Positions 10,009-20,574 of a stretch of 64,000 nucleotides of DNA are shown here, in pieces. This DNA comes from Symbiodinium natans. Taxonomy: Eukaryota > Sar > Dinophyceae > Suessiales > Symbiodiniaceae. The stretch covers positions 367,001-431,000 of the forward strand of contig CAJNDS010001913.1 in NCBI GenBank assembly GCA_905221605.1. Reading direction: 5' to 3'. The notes under the pieces were generated by a model. It made no database searches. It saw nothing but the letters and a program-made list of their open reading frames with translations, and had not been told where the DNA came from. Within the stretch, counting starts at the first letter, position 1. Each line of letters opens with the position of its first letter. Position numbers and translations under genes: made by a program.

Positions 10009-10427
10009 GGGTTCAGGGTTTCAGGTGCACAAGTGATTTAGGTTTTAGGGTTTAGGCTTTCGGGTGTGATGCAGGGCTCAGGACGTGAAAGTTGTCTCTG
10101 GAGCCCACAACCCCTAAGTCTGAACCCTTGGGTTTCGCAGGGTGCGTAAGGGGTCTGTAAGGGGTATGCAAGGGGTCCCCTTTCAAGGCCCATACTAGGG
10201 GACCATGCGGCTACCCTCAGACAACTCCAAGCTACCTCTGGCTAAGTCTCCCTTTGTCGGTCTCCTGCCGCCCCAAAGGTCTCTTAACCCTAAGCTCATG
10301 ATAGTGCACAACCCTAAACCCTAAACCCTAAACCGTAAACCCTAAACCCTAAACCCTAAACCCTAAACCCTAAACCCTAAACCCTACATAAGGGTTTTCT
10401 ACAAAGGGCCCACGCTTGAAACCCTAC
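10009..10427. other. Short unique block and CCCTAAA array
   Basis: 10075-10300 contains partly self-complementary GC-rich sequence (GGGTATGCAAGGGGTCCCC against CATACTAGGGGACC), possibly another hairpin element. A CCCTAAA array follows at 10311-10385. No gene supported. Confidence 0.45.
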
Positions 10428-10530
10428 ACCCGCCGAAACCGGGTCGAGCGTCCCGCGCACCTCTCGGGCAACCGTTCGCTGAGCGAGGCACCCTCATCGA
10501 TGCTGTCGGATTCCGGTTCTTTCCGAAATT
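10428..10530 (+). CDS. Candidate exon, Arg/Ser-rich
   Basis: Open for 34 codons as TRRNRVERPAHLSGNRSLSE then APSSMLSDSGSFRN, between a CCCTAAA array and a TTTAGGG array. Edges are not precise; TTTAG motifs of the next array could serve as splice signals. Ser-rich, probably disordered. Confidence 0.38.
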
Positions 10531-10601
10531 TAGGGTTTAGGGTTTAGGGTTTAGGGTTTAGGGTTTAGGGTTTAGGGTTTAGGGTTTAGGGTAGCCCTCA
10601 G

Positions 10602-10687
10602 CCCCACTTCCTAAGCCCCATGCAGTTGAAGACCTTGAAAAGGAACCTCCCCCTTCCGAAAAACACAAAAAATTCGGAGTGCTTCAG
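10602..10687 (+). CDS. Candidate exon with canonical GT donor
   Basis: Acceptor TAGCCCTCAG|C, donor GTGCTTCAG|GTCGGA. After two bases it reads PLPKPHAVEDLEKEPPPSEK then HKKFGVLQ, an acidic/Pro-rich linker-like segment, ending in phase 0. No stop in this frame across the exon. Confidence 0.42.
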
Positions 10688-12148
10688 GTCGGACACCTGG
10701 CGCTTTAGGATTTTAAGAGTTTGGGGGGTTACGGTTTTCAGGCAGGGTTTTTTCATATTCTAGGTTTAGGGTTCAGAGATACACCCAAATATACTTTCTG
10801 GGTTTGTTAAGGGAGGGGGTTTCCCTATACCCCTAAACCCTAAACCCTAAACCCTAAACGCTAAACCCTAAACCCTAAACCCTAAACCCTAACCCTGGGG
10901 CTAGGTGCCTGGGGAACCTCAGGGAAGCTTCGGGAGCCTCAGGGAGTACTGGGGAGTGTTAGGGTTGCTAAACCCTAAACCCTAAACCCTAAACCCTAAA
11001 CCCTAAACCCTAAACCCTAAACCCTAAACCCTAAACCCTAAACCCTAAACCCTAAACCCTAAACCCTAAACCCTAAACCCTAAACCCTAAACCCTAAACC
11101 CTAAACCCTTAACCCTTAACCCTTAACCCTTAACCCTGAACCCTAACCCTAAACCCTAAACCCTAAACCTCCCTTGAACCCCGCTCCCTTAAGAACTTTA
11201 CATTCCCCACACGGAATCTCTGCAGCGATCGGGGCTCGCATGGCAGCTTCGATTTGCATCTGCGGAGCTCCCAAAGGGGTGGCGGTGCGCAGGATTAGGC
11301 CTTATAGGGTTTTGGGTTTTAGGGGTTTTAGGGTTTTAGGGTTTAGGGTTTAGGGTTTAGGGTTTAGGGTTATAGGATTTAGGGTTTAGGGATTAACGGC
11401 GTCTTTTATTCTAGGCGGTTGGCTTTCGAGGGTTTCATACCGAAACCCCCGAAACCCTAAACCCTAAAGCCCCAAACCCTCTGTCCTGAAGATCAAAGAA
11501 ATGCGCAGTCCCAAACCTCTAAACCCTAAACCCTAAACCCTAAACCCTGAACCCCAAACCTCTCAACCCTGAACCCTAAACCCTAAACCCTAAACCCTAA
11601 ACCCTAAACCCGCCTTAGTCTCTTTTCGCAAGCTCTCGGGCCTGATCCACCTTTAGGGCTTAGGTTAGGACTTCGGGACTGTGCAGGGTTTAGGTTTTAG
11701 GGTTTAGGGTTTAGGGTTTAGGGTTTAGGGTTTTAGGGTTTTAGGGTTTTAGGGTTTTAGGGTTTTAGGGTTTTAGGGCTTTAGGGTTTTAGGGTTTTAG
11801 GGTTTTAGGATTTTTTAGGGTTTTTTTGGTTTTTTAGGGTTTTTAGGGGGCCTGTGAGGCTCAATTGGGCATTTCCTGTATTTCTCGAACCACACACAGG
11901 ATAAACAAGGCATTGCGGCACCCCCCCTCACCCCCCAACCCACCCACCCCACCCACCACCCGGCACCGGTTGAGGCTGCACTGTCTAGACCCTTCGGGTT
12001 TAATTAGGGTTCGGGGTTCATTTTTTTTGGTTTCGATTTTAGAGTGCAGGAGTTTAGGGTTTGAGGGCTTGAGGGTTTGAGGGTACCCTAAACCCTGAAC
12101 CCTGAACCCTAAGCTCTAGGCCCTAAACCCTAAACCCCACCCTGGCAG
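10688..12148. other. Telomere-type arrays and variant arrays with small islands
   Basis: CCCTAAA arrays at 10836-10893 and 10971-11108; TTTTAGGG octamers at 11726-11810. The island 11226-11292 (CTCTGCAG|C to GCGCAG|GATTAG) is open in all three + frames and could be an exon with a GA donor. Another at 11610-11655 is open as RLSLFSQALGPDPPL. The rest is degenerate repeat. Confidence 0.5.
11726..11810. repeat. Local array of an octamer variant, TTTTAGGG
   Basis: About ten head-to-tail TTTTAGGG units (one T more than the telomeric unit) follow directly on perfect TTTAGGG units. This shows local homogenisation of a mutated unit rather than random decay. Confidence 0.85.
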
Positions 12149-12240
12149 AGCGTCCCGGTTTCGTTATCGTGCCGGTGCTGCGCTTCACAGAAATACTTGT
12201 GCGCGGCAGGGCCTGGGCAGCCAACCGGGTGCCGAATCCC
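12149..12240 (+). CDS. Candidate exon
   Basis: Acceptor CACCCTGGCAG|AG. Reads RPGFVIVPVLRFTEILVRGR then AWAANRVPNP with a regular hydrophobic pattern. Another frame (GRASRFRYRAGAALHRNTC) is also open. The 3' edge is unclear. No partner exon. Confidence 0.36.
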
Positions 12241-12587
12241 TAACCACCCCTAGTTTAGGGTTTAGGGTTTAGGGTTTAGGGTTTAGGGTTTAGGGTAGGG
12301 GTAAACTGGGTTTTGGAGTACCATACTTTAATGTTTTTGTTTCTGGGTCCTACTATAGCTGGGCTTTGGAGTACCATGCTTTATTTTTTTGGTTCTGGGT
12401 CCTACCATGGCTACTTATACCCAGAACGTGTATATTGTTTCCAGGGTCTACTCGTAGGGTACCCATCCCTGCCCAATCTGCGATCCGACAGGTTCAGGCT
12501 AGAGCAAGCTCAGCTAGTGAAGTGACTTCTAGGGGGTTTAGGATTTCGGATGTAGGGCTTAGGGTTTAGGGCCCCTAGATCAAAAAA

Positions 12588-12702
12588 AATATATATATAT
12601 ATACCCTAAACCCTAAACCTTAAACCCTAAACCCTAAACCCTAAACCCTAAACCCTAAACCCTAAACCCTAAACCCTATATATATATATATATATATATT
12701 TG
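12588..12702. repeat. CCCTAAA array enclosed by (TA)n on both sides
   Basis: (AT)n at about 12588-12605 passes into roughly ten CCCTAAA units and then back into (TA)n up to about 12702. The symmetry suggests that the telomeric array was inserted into, or grew inside, a TA microsatellite. Confidence 0.85.
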
Positions 12703-12797
12703 CAGGCTGCGGCTGAATTCTTGTTTTAGGGTTTGGTGTTTAGGGTAGCCCTGAATATGCCGACATCCATATTCGTCCACCTTCGATGCTCGACCCG

Positions 12798-12884
12798 ACT
12801 TGGATGCTCTTTGACTTACTAATAAGGTGCGATTATGGAGATTAAGGGTTTGTAGGGGTTACTAAGTCAAAAGAGCTTCCAAGT
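12798..12884. mobile_element. MITE-like hairpin element, family A copy 2
   Basis: The arms ACTTGGATGCTCTTTGACTT(ACTAA) and TTACTAAGTCAAAAGAGCTT(CCAAGT) are inverted repeats. The outer ACTTGG...CCAAGT and inner ACTTA/TAAGT motifs match the element at 1023-1166. Confidence 0.6.
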
Positions 12885-13439
12885 AGAAGGAAAATTCTGG
12901 GTAGACGTAGGGTTACACCCTAAACCCTAAGCCCTAACCCCTAACCCCTAAACCCTAAACCCTAAACCCTAAACCCTAAACCCTAAACCCCAAGCCCCTA
13001 AACCCTAAACCCTAAACTTCCCATGAACCGCCGCGCACGCAAACATTGCTAGAAAGGGTTTATGGAACCCCATCCTCCAGGTAGGGGCTTAAGGGCATGT
13101 CTAGGGTTTAGGGTTTAGGGTTTCGGGGGGTTGGGAGTTGGGGGCAAATAGCTCTCCCACGGCACCTGCCCAGTGGGCACGCACTTTCGCTTGCGGGGCC
13201 AGCGTGAGAGGGGCCCGCGCGGGTGACTAGGACCCACAGTAGGCCCTGAGTCCTTTTTTTTTTTAGGGTTTAGGGTTTACGGTTTAGGGTTTCGGGGTGG
13301 GGTGGGGGGGAGGTTTTGGGTTCCCTTTGTAAATCCCTTCAGACAAACAAAGAGGACCCTGTATGTTCCTGGTTTCTCTTGGGTTTAGGGTTTAGGGTAT
13401 TTAGGGTATTTAGGATATTTAGGGTTTTTAGGGTATTTA

Positions 13440-13535
13440 GGGTATTGAGGGAATTTAGGGTATGGAGGGTATTGAGGGTATTGAGGGTATTGAGGGTATT
13501 GAGGGTATTGAGGGTATTGAGGGTATTGAGGGTAT
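13440..13535. repeat. Nonamer array GGGTATTGA
   Basis: Tandem GGGTATTGA units (about eight) grade from GGGTATTTA units on the left. Because nine is a multiple of three, the array keeps a frame open and gives a meaningless RVLRVLRVL frame. Confidence 0.85.
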
Positions 13536-13608
13536 TTAAATTTAGGGTTTAGGGTTTACTATTGAGTCTGGGCGAAAATAAGGGCTCACTGGGTGTTCTA
13601 CTTGCCAG

Positions 13609-13660
13609 TTCTTCATGGTGAGCTCCGGATTCGGGTTTGAAAGGGTCGAAGGTTTGCAGG
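13609..13660 (+). CDS. Candidate exon
   Basis: Acceptor CTACTTGCCAG|T, donor TTTGCAGG|GTTGAG. Reads FFMVSSGFGFERVEGLQ with one base left over. Short but of natural composition. Flanked by repeat tracts. Confidence 0.33.
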
Positions 13661-14472
13661 GTTGAGTGGTTTAGTGGCGGTTTCGGGCGTAGGGGTTTAG
13701 GCTTTGGGATTTGGGGTTTGGGGTTTAGGGTTTAGGGTTTAGGGTTTCAAGTGTTTAGGGTTGAGCTTGAACCCAAAGATGCACCAAACAAATGACCTTT
13801 CCTCAGCTGCAAACCCGGAATCCTCTCACCCGCATATCTTAGGGTTTAGGGTTTAGGGTTTAGGGTTTAGGGTTTAGGGCTTAGGGTCCTCTTCGCTTAA
13901 CCCTGCCCCTTAGAAGGTTCTAGTGACAAAAAGGACGGACCCTTACAAGGGACCTTAGGGGTTGTCTGGGGGTTATTCAGGGGCAACTTAGGTATTCAGG
14001 GACTATATAAGGGGTATATAGTGGAGGGGAAAGAGGTGGTTGTACGACCCACTAGTCGAGCAAGGCACAGACCAGAAAGCTCCTCTAGGGTTTAGGGTTT
14101 AGGGTTTAGGGTTTAGGGTTTAGGGTTTAGGGTTTAGGGTTTAGGGTTTAGGGTTTTGAGAGGGGTTTAGGGTTTAGGGTTCGGGCTTCGGGGGGTCTCG
14201 GGCTTCGGGCTGCCCTAAAGTTTAGGGTTTCGGGTTTAGGGTTTAGGGTTTAGGGTGAGGGTTGAGGGTTTCGGGCTTCGTGTCACCCTGGGCTGCCTCC
14301 TCGTGTACAGCCCCCTCAAAACCTGGAAGGACCAAAGGTGAACCCTAAAAGTGTGTGATGGCTCAGAGACCTTGATAGAACTTATATTAGTTGTAGCGGA
14401 AGCCCCTAAACCCTAAACCCTAAACCCTAAACCCCAATTTTAGGATTCCTAAGGTCCCCAGGGGAATCCCAG
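13661..14472. repeat. TTTAGGG arrays and minor islands
   Basis: TTTAGGG arrays at 13720-13748, 13842-13880 and 14090-14155. Islands 13765-13838 (open as LNPKMHQTNDLSSAANPESS) and 14284-14320 (HPGLPPRVQPPQNLEGPK, followed by AAG|GTGAAC) may be exons. The stretch 13920-14040 has inverted-repeat character without a clear family. Confidence 0.5.
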
Positions 14473-14560
14473 ATCATCGTCGAATCGTCGCAGGCTCTGC
14501 AGTTTCTCGCGGAGCCGCTTGGCGTTAACGGGCGGCAACGCAGCGGCACCCCAAATAATA
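14473..14560 (+). CDS. Candidate exon
   Basis: Acceptor GGGAATCCCAG|A (or TCGTCGCAG|G at 14494). Open as IIVESSQALQFLAEPLGVNG then RQRSGTPNN. A GT donor at 14524 (CTTGGC|GTTAACG) would end it in phase 0. Helical first half. No partner exon. Confidence 0.4.
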
Positions 14561-14959
14561 GCCCTAAACCCTGAACCCTAAACCCTAAACCCTAAACCCT
14601 AAACCCCCCTAAAGACCTAAAACCCTAAAGCCCTTCAAAACTAAAGCCCTGAAAGGCCTGAAACCCTAAGACCCTGAAGCCCTCAAACCCTAAGACCCCC
14701 AAAGCCTAAGATCCTGAAGCCCTAAAGCCTACTTAGTAGCTGAGTACACTTTACACTTTTTGGGATACTATAACCCCCTATAGAACTGAAAGTGTACACT
14801 TTTTGGGGGGCTTATGAACTCAGTAAGTAAGCCTAATACCCTATACCTTGAACCCTACATCCCAAACCCTAAACCCTAAACCCTAAACCCTAAACCCTAA
14901 ACCCTAAACGCTATTTGGGCTGCGTGCTTGCATTGCCGCCTTGCTTCCTCTCTTGGCAG
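14561..14959. other. Repeat tract with family E hairpin element
   Basis: CCCTAAA array at 14566-14605 and degenerate CCCTGAA/CCTAAAG repeats to about 14725. Then the family E element, another CCCTAAA array at 14865-14910 and a pyrimidine-rich stretch leading into the next candidate exon. Confidence 0.6.
14727..14833. mobile_element. MITE-like hairpin element, family E copy 1
   Basis: Left part CTTAGTAGCTGAGTACACTT(TACACTTTTTGGG) and right part AAAGTGTACACTTTTTGGGG...CTCAGTAAGTAAGC. The same layout recurs at 18122-18263, where the centre has expanded T and G runs. No ORF. Confidence 0.6.
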
Positions 14960-15013
14960 GGTTGTGACAACTAAGCCGTCACACTTAGGGTGCCGAGCTT
15001 ATGTCTTGAACGG
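14960..15013 (+). CDS. Candidate exon with strong acceptor
   Basis: The pyrimidine tract CTTGCTTCCTCTCTTGGCAG precedes G and then VVTTKPSHLGCRAYVLN, with donor GAACGG|GTTTCC. One base before and two after the full codons. The acceptor is among the best in the window. Product unknown. Confidence 0.4.
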
Positions 15014-16771
15014 GTTTCCTAAACCCCAAAACCCAAAACCCTAAAAACACCCTAAACCCTAAACCCTAAACCCCAAACCCTACACTCTAGACCCTGAACC
15101 CTAAACCCTAAACCCTAAACCCTAAACCCTGGGGTTTAGGGTTTAGGGTCGAAGGCTGGAGCCCCGTTACAGTGGATGGGATGCTCTCGCAGGTCCCTGT
15201 ACCAGTGTCGTAGATACTTGGGCCTTAAAGGGGTTCCCATAAAGTAAGTAGGGTTTAGGGTTTATGTGGTTTAGGGTGTAGGGTTTCGGGTTCGAGGGTT
15301 TAGGGTTTAGGGGGTTTTAGGGTAAAATACTTGGGCCTCAAAGGGGTTCTCATACCGCAGCCTTCAGGCGCAAGTATGTACTGTACCCTTAAGGCTCCAA
15401 GGACTCTTGCTTAAGGGTTGTTTTGGCCCAAAGGCCTTCTTATATGATTAAAGTTTTTTTGGGGCTCCCGTGAGCCTAAGGGTACAGGTACATGGAGCCT
15501 TTGCAGTAAGTTTTTAGTCATTTTTGAGAAAGTTGTTTTGAATTTCATGATAGGCTGAGGCGGGTCCCTTTTTTCATATTGTGATCATGCCCACACTCAT
15601 AAATATGTACATACCAGTTTCCCGAATTATATAGGCACATATATATATATATATATATGTATGCATACATATATTATACACACATGCACCCTACACCCCA
15701 AACTGTCTGCATGTATCAATCCAGAAGATTCCAGGTCTTTCATAGGTTTCGCTCGAAGATGGCATGCGTCTTTGTTTGCTCGGAGCGCCTATTGTGATTG
15801 CTAGCATCTGCGCATGTGGTCACTCCGTGCATTTATGTATGCAAACCAAATTTTCCTACAACCTGGGGAACAAAGATGAGCCCCAAAAGGGTTTATGGTA
15901 CATCCTAAATGAGTATGCAAGAAATATTCAACATACCCCTTGGCAAAAATTGTAGAATAAGTCAAGAGGTAGGGTAAAATGCTCCTTTTATCCGTTGAGG
16001 GGTATGGGTTTGGGGTATGCTGAATTCTTGGATAGTAGTAAACGCCCTAGGCCCTCAAGCCTAAACCCTAAACCCTAAGCCCTAATGTATGACTGAATAG
16101 TTTAGGCTTCATGTTGGTCCCCGGGGAAGGATCCTCCCCCGCCGTTTTCAGCACGTGACATCAGAGGAGTCCTCTTTTCAGGGAAGCACAGGTGCGTACA
16201 CGCACACGAACACCAACATCATGTCATAAAGTTGTATCCCCAAAACCTATAAACCCTCAACCCGTTAAGAAGTTGTATCCCCCTAGACCGGAAACCCTGA
16301 ACCCTAAACCCGTTATACAGTTCTATCCCCCCCTAAACCCTAAACCCTAAACCCTAAACCGCAAGCCCTAAACCCTAAGTCCCCAAAGATCCTAAACCCT
16401 CCAAACTTCCCCCCCCCCCCCCCCCCTCACCCCCCTCCAACAAAAAAAAAATCAACAGCAACCTGAAAGAGAACCCCTTCCAGTGTCAAGAGCAGCTCGG
16501 TCTCCGAAGCGGAGAGAGCCAAGCCTCTCGGCCTGGGGGACCAAATGAACCCTGAAAGGGTTTAGGGTTCAGGGTTAGGAGTTCACATACCTTAGTCGGA
16601 ATCATAGTGGTATAGGGTACGTGACCCCAATTTTAGGGTTCGTTTGGTGAAGGCTGCGGCCTTTCTGAAGGTTGAGGGCTCAGGGTTCTGTTTTACATTA
16701 TTTTGTGGCCTTTCATGGTAAACCCGCGGTCTCAGCCCTCTAAACCACATCATTGTGGCTCTGTCGTGCAG
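15014..16771. other. Repeat mosaic with hairpin elements and exon candidates
   Basis: CCCTAAA tracts 15045-15130; an island 15154-15210 open as RLEPRYSGWDALAGPCTSVV; degraded family C pieces at 15210-15250 and 15330-15390 (ACTTGGGCCTCAAAGGGGTT); AT microsatellite at 15640-15680; an open region 15764-15955 beginning MRLCLLGAPIVIASICACGH that overlaps a hairpin element (15919-16030); repeated AGTTGTATCCCC units at 16240-16330; poly-C at 16409-16426; an island 16457-16546 open as NLKENPFQCQEQLGLRSGES (Gln/Ser-rich). Confidence 0.45.
15919..16030. mobile_element. MITE-like hairpin element, family H
   Basis: AAGAAATATTCAACATACCC and, at the right end, GGGGTATGCTGAATTCTTG form inverted arms around an AT-richer loop. 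Single copy in the window. Confidence 0.5.
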
Positions 16772-16834
16772 GACCGAAAGAGCCCAAGCGCCACGGTGAT
16801 TGCTGGGCGTGCCGGATCGGTTGTTGGGATGACC
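16772..16834 (+). CDS. Candidate exon
   Basis: Acceptor CTGTCGTGCAG|G preceded by a pyrimidine-containing stretch. Open in phase 0 as DRKSPSATVIAGRAGSVVGM(T), then merging into CCCTAAA-type sequence; the exact donor is unclear. Natural composition. Confidence 0.38.
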
Positions 16835-18121
16835 CTAAACCCTAAACTCTAAACCCCAAACCCCAAGCCCTAACCCCCCCCCCCAAAAAAAAAAATATAT
16901 AAAATAAAGAAAGTACAAATAACAGTAACAATGAAGAAGTTAAATGTTCAAATTAAGAGTATCTAGGCTCATAGGGGCCCTGAGCCCGACTGCCTAAAGC
17001 CTACAGGGATTTGGAGGGGGGGGGGGGCCTGAGGGTGGCACCATATCCTAAGCCCGATGCATTTATGATGAGACACCTTCAGGATGGCGTTTTTTTTTGT
17101 GGCGGGTTTGGGGATGACGGTCCGTAGCTGGAGGGTGTGAAGTTTCAAGACCTGAGTGTGACTCCGGCGCGCTTACTACGTGTGCTTCGAAGCAGGTTTC
17201 AACGAGTGCTGAGAAGTACGTTTTGGCGACGCACAACGCCGATGGACGTCAGCATCCGCCCTTGCGGCAGCAGATCTGATCTGCGGACTTACGCAGTGTG
17301 GGGACCGATGCTTCCCCAAATCAACCCTAAACCCTAAACCCTAAACCCTAAACCCTAAACCCTAAACCCCCAAAATTACCCTGAAAGTTCATATCCGGCT
17401 CGCGATCCGTTGTGGTGCGCGGCGTCGGTGTGAAAAGGGAGACGACTACCCCATGAACCTCCAAGTAGGGTTGAGGATGAGGGCTTGTTGTGCTTTTGAG
17501 TTTCAAGGGCTTCATAGAAAGTTTAGGGTCCATTGGGTTTAGGGTCCTTAGGGTTTAGGGTTTAGGGTTTAGGGTTTAGGGTTTAGGGTTTAGGGTTTAG
17601 GGTTTAGGGTTTAGGGTTTACACGTCGCGCTTGGGGCTTAGGATCCCTGACATCGCCGACTGCTCTCGCCCCTTAACCCGTACAACCCTAACCCCTCACT
17701 TAAAACCGTTCCACCCCCCCGACCCCCAAAAAACAACAAAAATGTGTATATACATGTATATATATATATATAATTATATATATGCATATGCATAGAACTC
17801 CCGCACCCCTTAGCCCCGAAGCCCTAAACCTCGAACCCAGAGACTCCAAACCCCTAGAAAGCCTGAGCCCCCTAAGCCCCTTCATGCCCTAAAGCCCAAA
17901 CCCCGAACCCGAAACCACCAAACCCCTAAACCCTAAACCCCAAGGTCTTGTTAAACCCTAATCCCCAAACCTCAGCACTCAAAACCCTATGCCCCAAGCC
18001 ATAGATTCCTAAACGCCAACCCCCCAGCCCCAAACCATACACCCCTAAACGCCAACATCTCACAAGAGCGGGGGCCCCCAAGTATGGGCCTTTAATCTGG
18101 ACCCCCTGGTTATAAAGCCCT

Positions 18122-18263
18122 AACTTCGTAGCTGAATGAGCGAACTTTACACGTTTTGGGATATTATACTCCCCTAGAGGACTGAAAGTGTACACTTTTT
18201 TTTTTGTTTTTTTTTTTTTTTCGGGGGGGGGGGGGGGGGGCGCTTGTTACTCAGCAACTAAGC
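18122..18263. mobile_element. MITE-like hairpin element, family E copy 2, with expanded loop
   Basis: CTTCGTAGCTGAATGAGCGA(ACTTTACACG) and AAAGTGTACACTTTTT match copy 1 at 14727-14833; the right arm reads GTTACTCAGCAACTAAGC. The loop carries a run of about 25 T (one C) and a run of about 18 G that copy 1 lacks. Confidence 0.6.
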
Positions 18264-18386
18264 TCAAATACACACACACACAACTCTCTCTCTTCCTCTA
18301 ACATATGTATATGGAATTTATATATATGTATAAACAAATAAATAAATGAATATGTATATATATATATATATATAGATGAATATATA

Positions 18387-18419
<33 letters not shown>

Positions 18420-18906
18420 TTGCACATGCTTGTATATACATATACTAAGGGCCCATACGTCGGAACAAGGGCAAAGGGACCACCCTACAGGCCCATGGCT
18501 CCAACCTTAGACTGAACCCGAAGCCCTAAACCCCCAAGCCCTAAACTCTGGTTCCTTGGACTACACCCTAAACCCTAAACCCTAAGCCCTAAACCCTAAA
18601 CCCTAAACCCTAAACCCTAAACCCTAAACCCTAAACCCGAGGGTTCCCAGCTTAGAAAGAGGCGGCCACCAGGGCCGATGCGACACGTCGGCCGCCGGAG
18701 TCGCGCGCCTGTGCGTCAGCGACTCATTAGGGCTTAGTGTTGGGGTTTGGGGGTTGGGGTTTAGGGTTTAGGGTTTAGGGCTTGGGGTTTGGGGTTTAGG
18801 GTTTCGGAGTTGGGGTTGAGGTTTGAGAGCTTTGAAGGTTTAGGTGCTTAGGAGGTTTTCGGGGGCCGTGATCGCTTCAGGGTGGAGGGCTTAGGGGAGT
18901 CTGCCC

Positions 18907-19063
18907 GAGACTCCAAAACCCCTTAGTTAAGTAATACATATATATATACACACCTTAAATCAAAATATTTTTATTTTAGATTTTAGTTTAGAAATATACC
19001 TTAAATCATATTAGGGTTCCGATTATATTTTAAGGGATACTCCTGAAGGAGCTTTGGAGTCCT
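18907..19063. mobile_element. Hairpin element, family F copy 1
   Basis: GAGACTCCAAAACCCCTTAG at the left and AAGGAGCTTTGGAGTCCTC at the right are related inverted arms; the centre is AT-rich (TTAAATCATATT, ATATATATA). Related sequence at 54570-54686 and a single arm at about 51770-51822. Confidence 0.55.
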
Positions 19064-19612
19064 CTGGGTAGGACGAGTAAGAGCTTCAGAGACTCTGAGG
19101 AGTTGAGTAGGTAACCTTAAACCTTTTCTGGGTATCCATAAGAATCCTACCAGACTTTGACAAGGTTAACCCTAAACCCTAAACCCTAAACCCTAAACCC
19201 TAAACCCTAAACCCTAAACCCTAAACCCTAAACCCTAAACCCTAAACCTTTTTGGCCCAGGGTACTCAGCAACTAGGCACTTGCGGGAGTTTAGGGGATT
19301 TCGAGGTTTCGGTTGGGGGCTTTCAGTGGGCCTTTGGGGAGGGCTCTAGGGATAGAGAGTGGCTTTAGGACCCTAAACCCTAAACCCCAAGCCCTAAACC
19401 CTAAACCCTAAACCCTAAACCCTAAACCCTAAACCCTAAACCCTAACCCTAAACCCTAAACCCCAAACCCCCAAACCCTAAACCCTAAACCCTAAACCTG
19501 AGTTTTGGGGTTCCTGTGGTCCCCTACTCCTTCATCACCAGAAGCGACACTGCAAGGTCTGCCGACGCCACGGCAAGGTCCTTCCGGCCCCCCGGGTTGA
19601 GGGTTTGGGGTG

Positions 19613-19733
19613 TACAGGGTGGGGCCCCCTAGTAAGTAGAGTTATAAGGGCCCTAAATTGGGTTATAAGGACCCTAAGTTAGGTTATAAGTCCCTTAACT
19701 ACAGTTAGTATAGTAAGGGGGCCCCACCCTGTA
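19613..19733. mobile_element. Hairpin element, family G, with perfect 18-bp terminal inverted repeat
   Basis: TACAGGGTGGGGCCCCCT and AGGGGGCCCCACCCTGTA are exact reverse complements about 85 bp apart. The interior repeats GGTTATAAG/CCTAA motifs. Single copy in this window. Confidence 0.7.
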
Positions 19734-19916
19734 GACTGATTGCTGGAGCAGATTGCGTCAGTTGAGGAGTTCAGTTAGAAACCCTTATAACCCTTACAGT
19801 CCTCAATCCTAAAACCTTAACCCTAATCCCTTATAAACCCTATACCCTAAACCCTAAACGATCCTAAACGCTGAACACTGAACCCTAAACCCTAAACCCT
19901 CAAAACCCTAGACCCT

Positions 19917-19995
19917 GTATTGTTTCGTCAATTGCTTGCAAGAATCCATTCCGAAATAGGGCAGTCCATCCCCAAGCATGGAACCGGTTGGCTTC
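19917..19995 (+). CDS. Candidate exon
   Basis: Open for 26 codons as VLFRQLLARIHSEIGQSIPK then HGTGWL between a CCCTAAA tract and a TTTAGGG tract. Amphipathic helix followed by a Gly/Pro turn. Exact splice edges not fixed. Confidence 0.38.
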
Positions 19996-20047
19996 GGGTT
20001 TGGGGGTTTAGGGTTTGGGGTTTAGGGGTTTAGGGTTTAGGGGTTTA

Positions 20048-20148
20048 GGGGTTTAGGGGTTAGGGTTTAGGGTTTAGGGTTTAGGGTTTAGGGTTTAGGG
20101 TTTAGGGTTTAGGGTTTAGGGTTTAGGGTTTAGGGTTTAGGGTTTAGG
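20048..20148. repeat. TTTAGGG array (about 100 bp)
   Basis: About fourteen head-to-tail TTTAGGG units, preceded by GGGGTTTA variants from 19998. Orientation is opposite to the CCCTAAA array at 21058. Confidence 0.92.
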
Positions 20149-20248
20149 GCTCGGGGTTTAAGGCTTAGGGTGCCTCCTGGCCCCGACCCCTTTGTGCTGT
20201 CATGGCTTTGGTGTTTAGGGTTTAGGGTTTAGGGTTTAGGGTTTAGGG

Positions 20249-20380
20249 TCCTTTTCTTACCCTGTTCTTGCTGGAGTCCTAGTTGTTCGGGACATCAGTG
20301 GGTCTAAGGAGGCGAGGACTGCAACCACAAAGGCCCTAAAACGGCCTCTTTGCATGGGTTTATCGGCTTTCGGTCTAGGG
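20249..20380 (+). CDS. Candidate exon, about 43 codons
   Basis: Immediately after a TTTAGGG array, open as SFSYPVLAGVLVVRDISGSK then EARTATTKALKRPLCMGLSA and onward into the next TTTAGGG tract. Hydrophobic then basic. The flanking arrays supply possible TTTAG|G acceptor and G|GTTTAG donor signals. Not linked to a known family. Confidence 0.4.
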
Positions 20381-20439
20381 TTTAGGGTTTAGGGTTTAGG
20401 GTTTAGGTTTTAGGGTTTAGGGTTAGGGTTTCAACGTAG

Positions 20440-20506
20440 GCGCTTTGCGTTTTCCCCGCATTGCTTTCATGGATCTTGTTGACAACCCCGAACCACCCAC
20501 ACCAAG
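20440..20506 (+). CDS. Candidate exon with GT donor
   Basis: Acceptor TTTCAACGTAG|G, donor CACACCAAG|GTCTCAG. After two bases it reads ALRFPRIAFMDLVDNPEPPT then P and two bases. Well-balanced composition. Confidence 0.4.
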
Positions 20507-20574
20507 GTCTCAGTCCCTAGGTAGGATAAGGGGAACCCTAGGGTTTAGGGTTTAGGGTTTAGGGCTACTATCCC

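Larger units (their letters stand above)
12241..13608. other. Repeat-rich stretch with (TA)n-flanked telomeric array and hairpin element
   Basis: TTTAGGG array 12252-12300. A possible exon at about 12443-12525 follows a CAG acceptor, with two plausible frames (one ends in YPSLPNLRSDRFRLEQAQLV then K and TGA). (TA)n/CCCTAAA/(TA)n composite at 12588-12702; family A element 12798-12884; GC-rich island 13141-13236 open as ANSSPTAPAQWARTFACGAS; partial family B arm at 13228; nonamer array at 13440-13535. Confidence 0.5.
16835..19916. other. Repeat-dominated 3 kb
   Basis: Contains TTTAGGG array 17538-17619, AT microsatellites at 17745-17785, 18300-18420 and 18938-18955, poly-T/poly-G at 18196-18241, CCCTAAA arrays at 18560-18640, 19170-19248 and 19372-19450, and hairpin elements of families E, F and G. 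Possible exons: 17111-17270 (frames on + open, e.g. KYVLATHNADGRQHPPLRQQ), 17390-17520 (open on both strands), 18661-18726 (AATRADATRRPPESRACASA) and 19512-19598 (VPYSFITRSDTARSADATAR). None could be linked. Confidence 0.45.

Noticed and set aside
13316-13552. Frame with RVLRVLRVL repeats
   Set aside because: Produced by a nonamer variant of the telomeric unit, which stays open because nine is a multiple of three.
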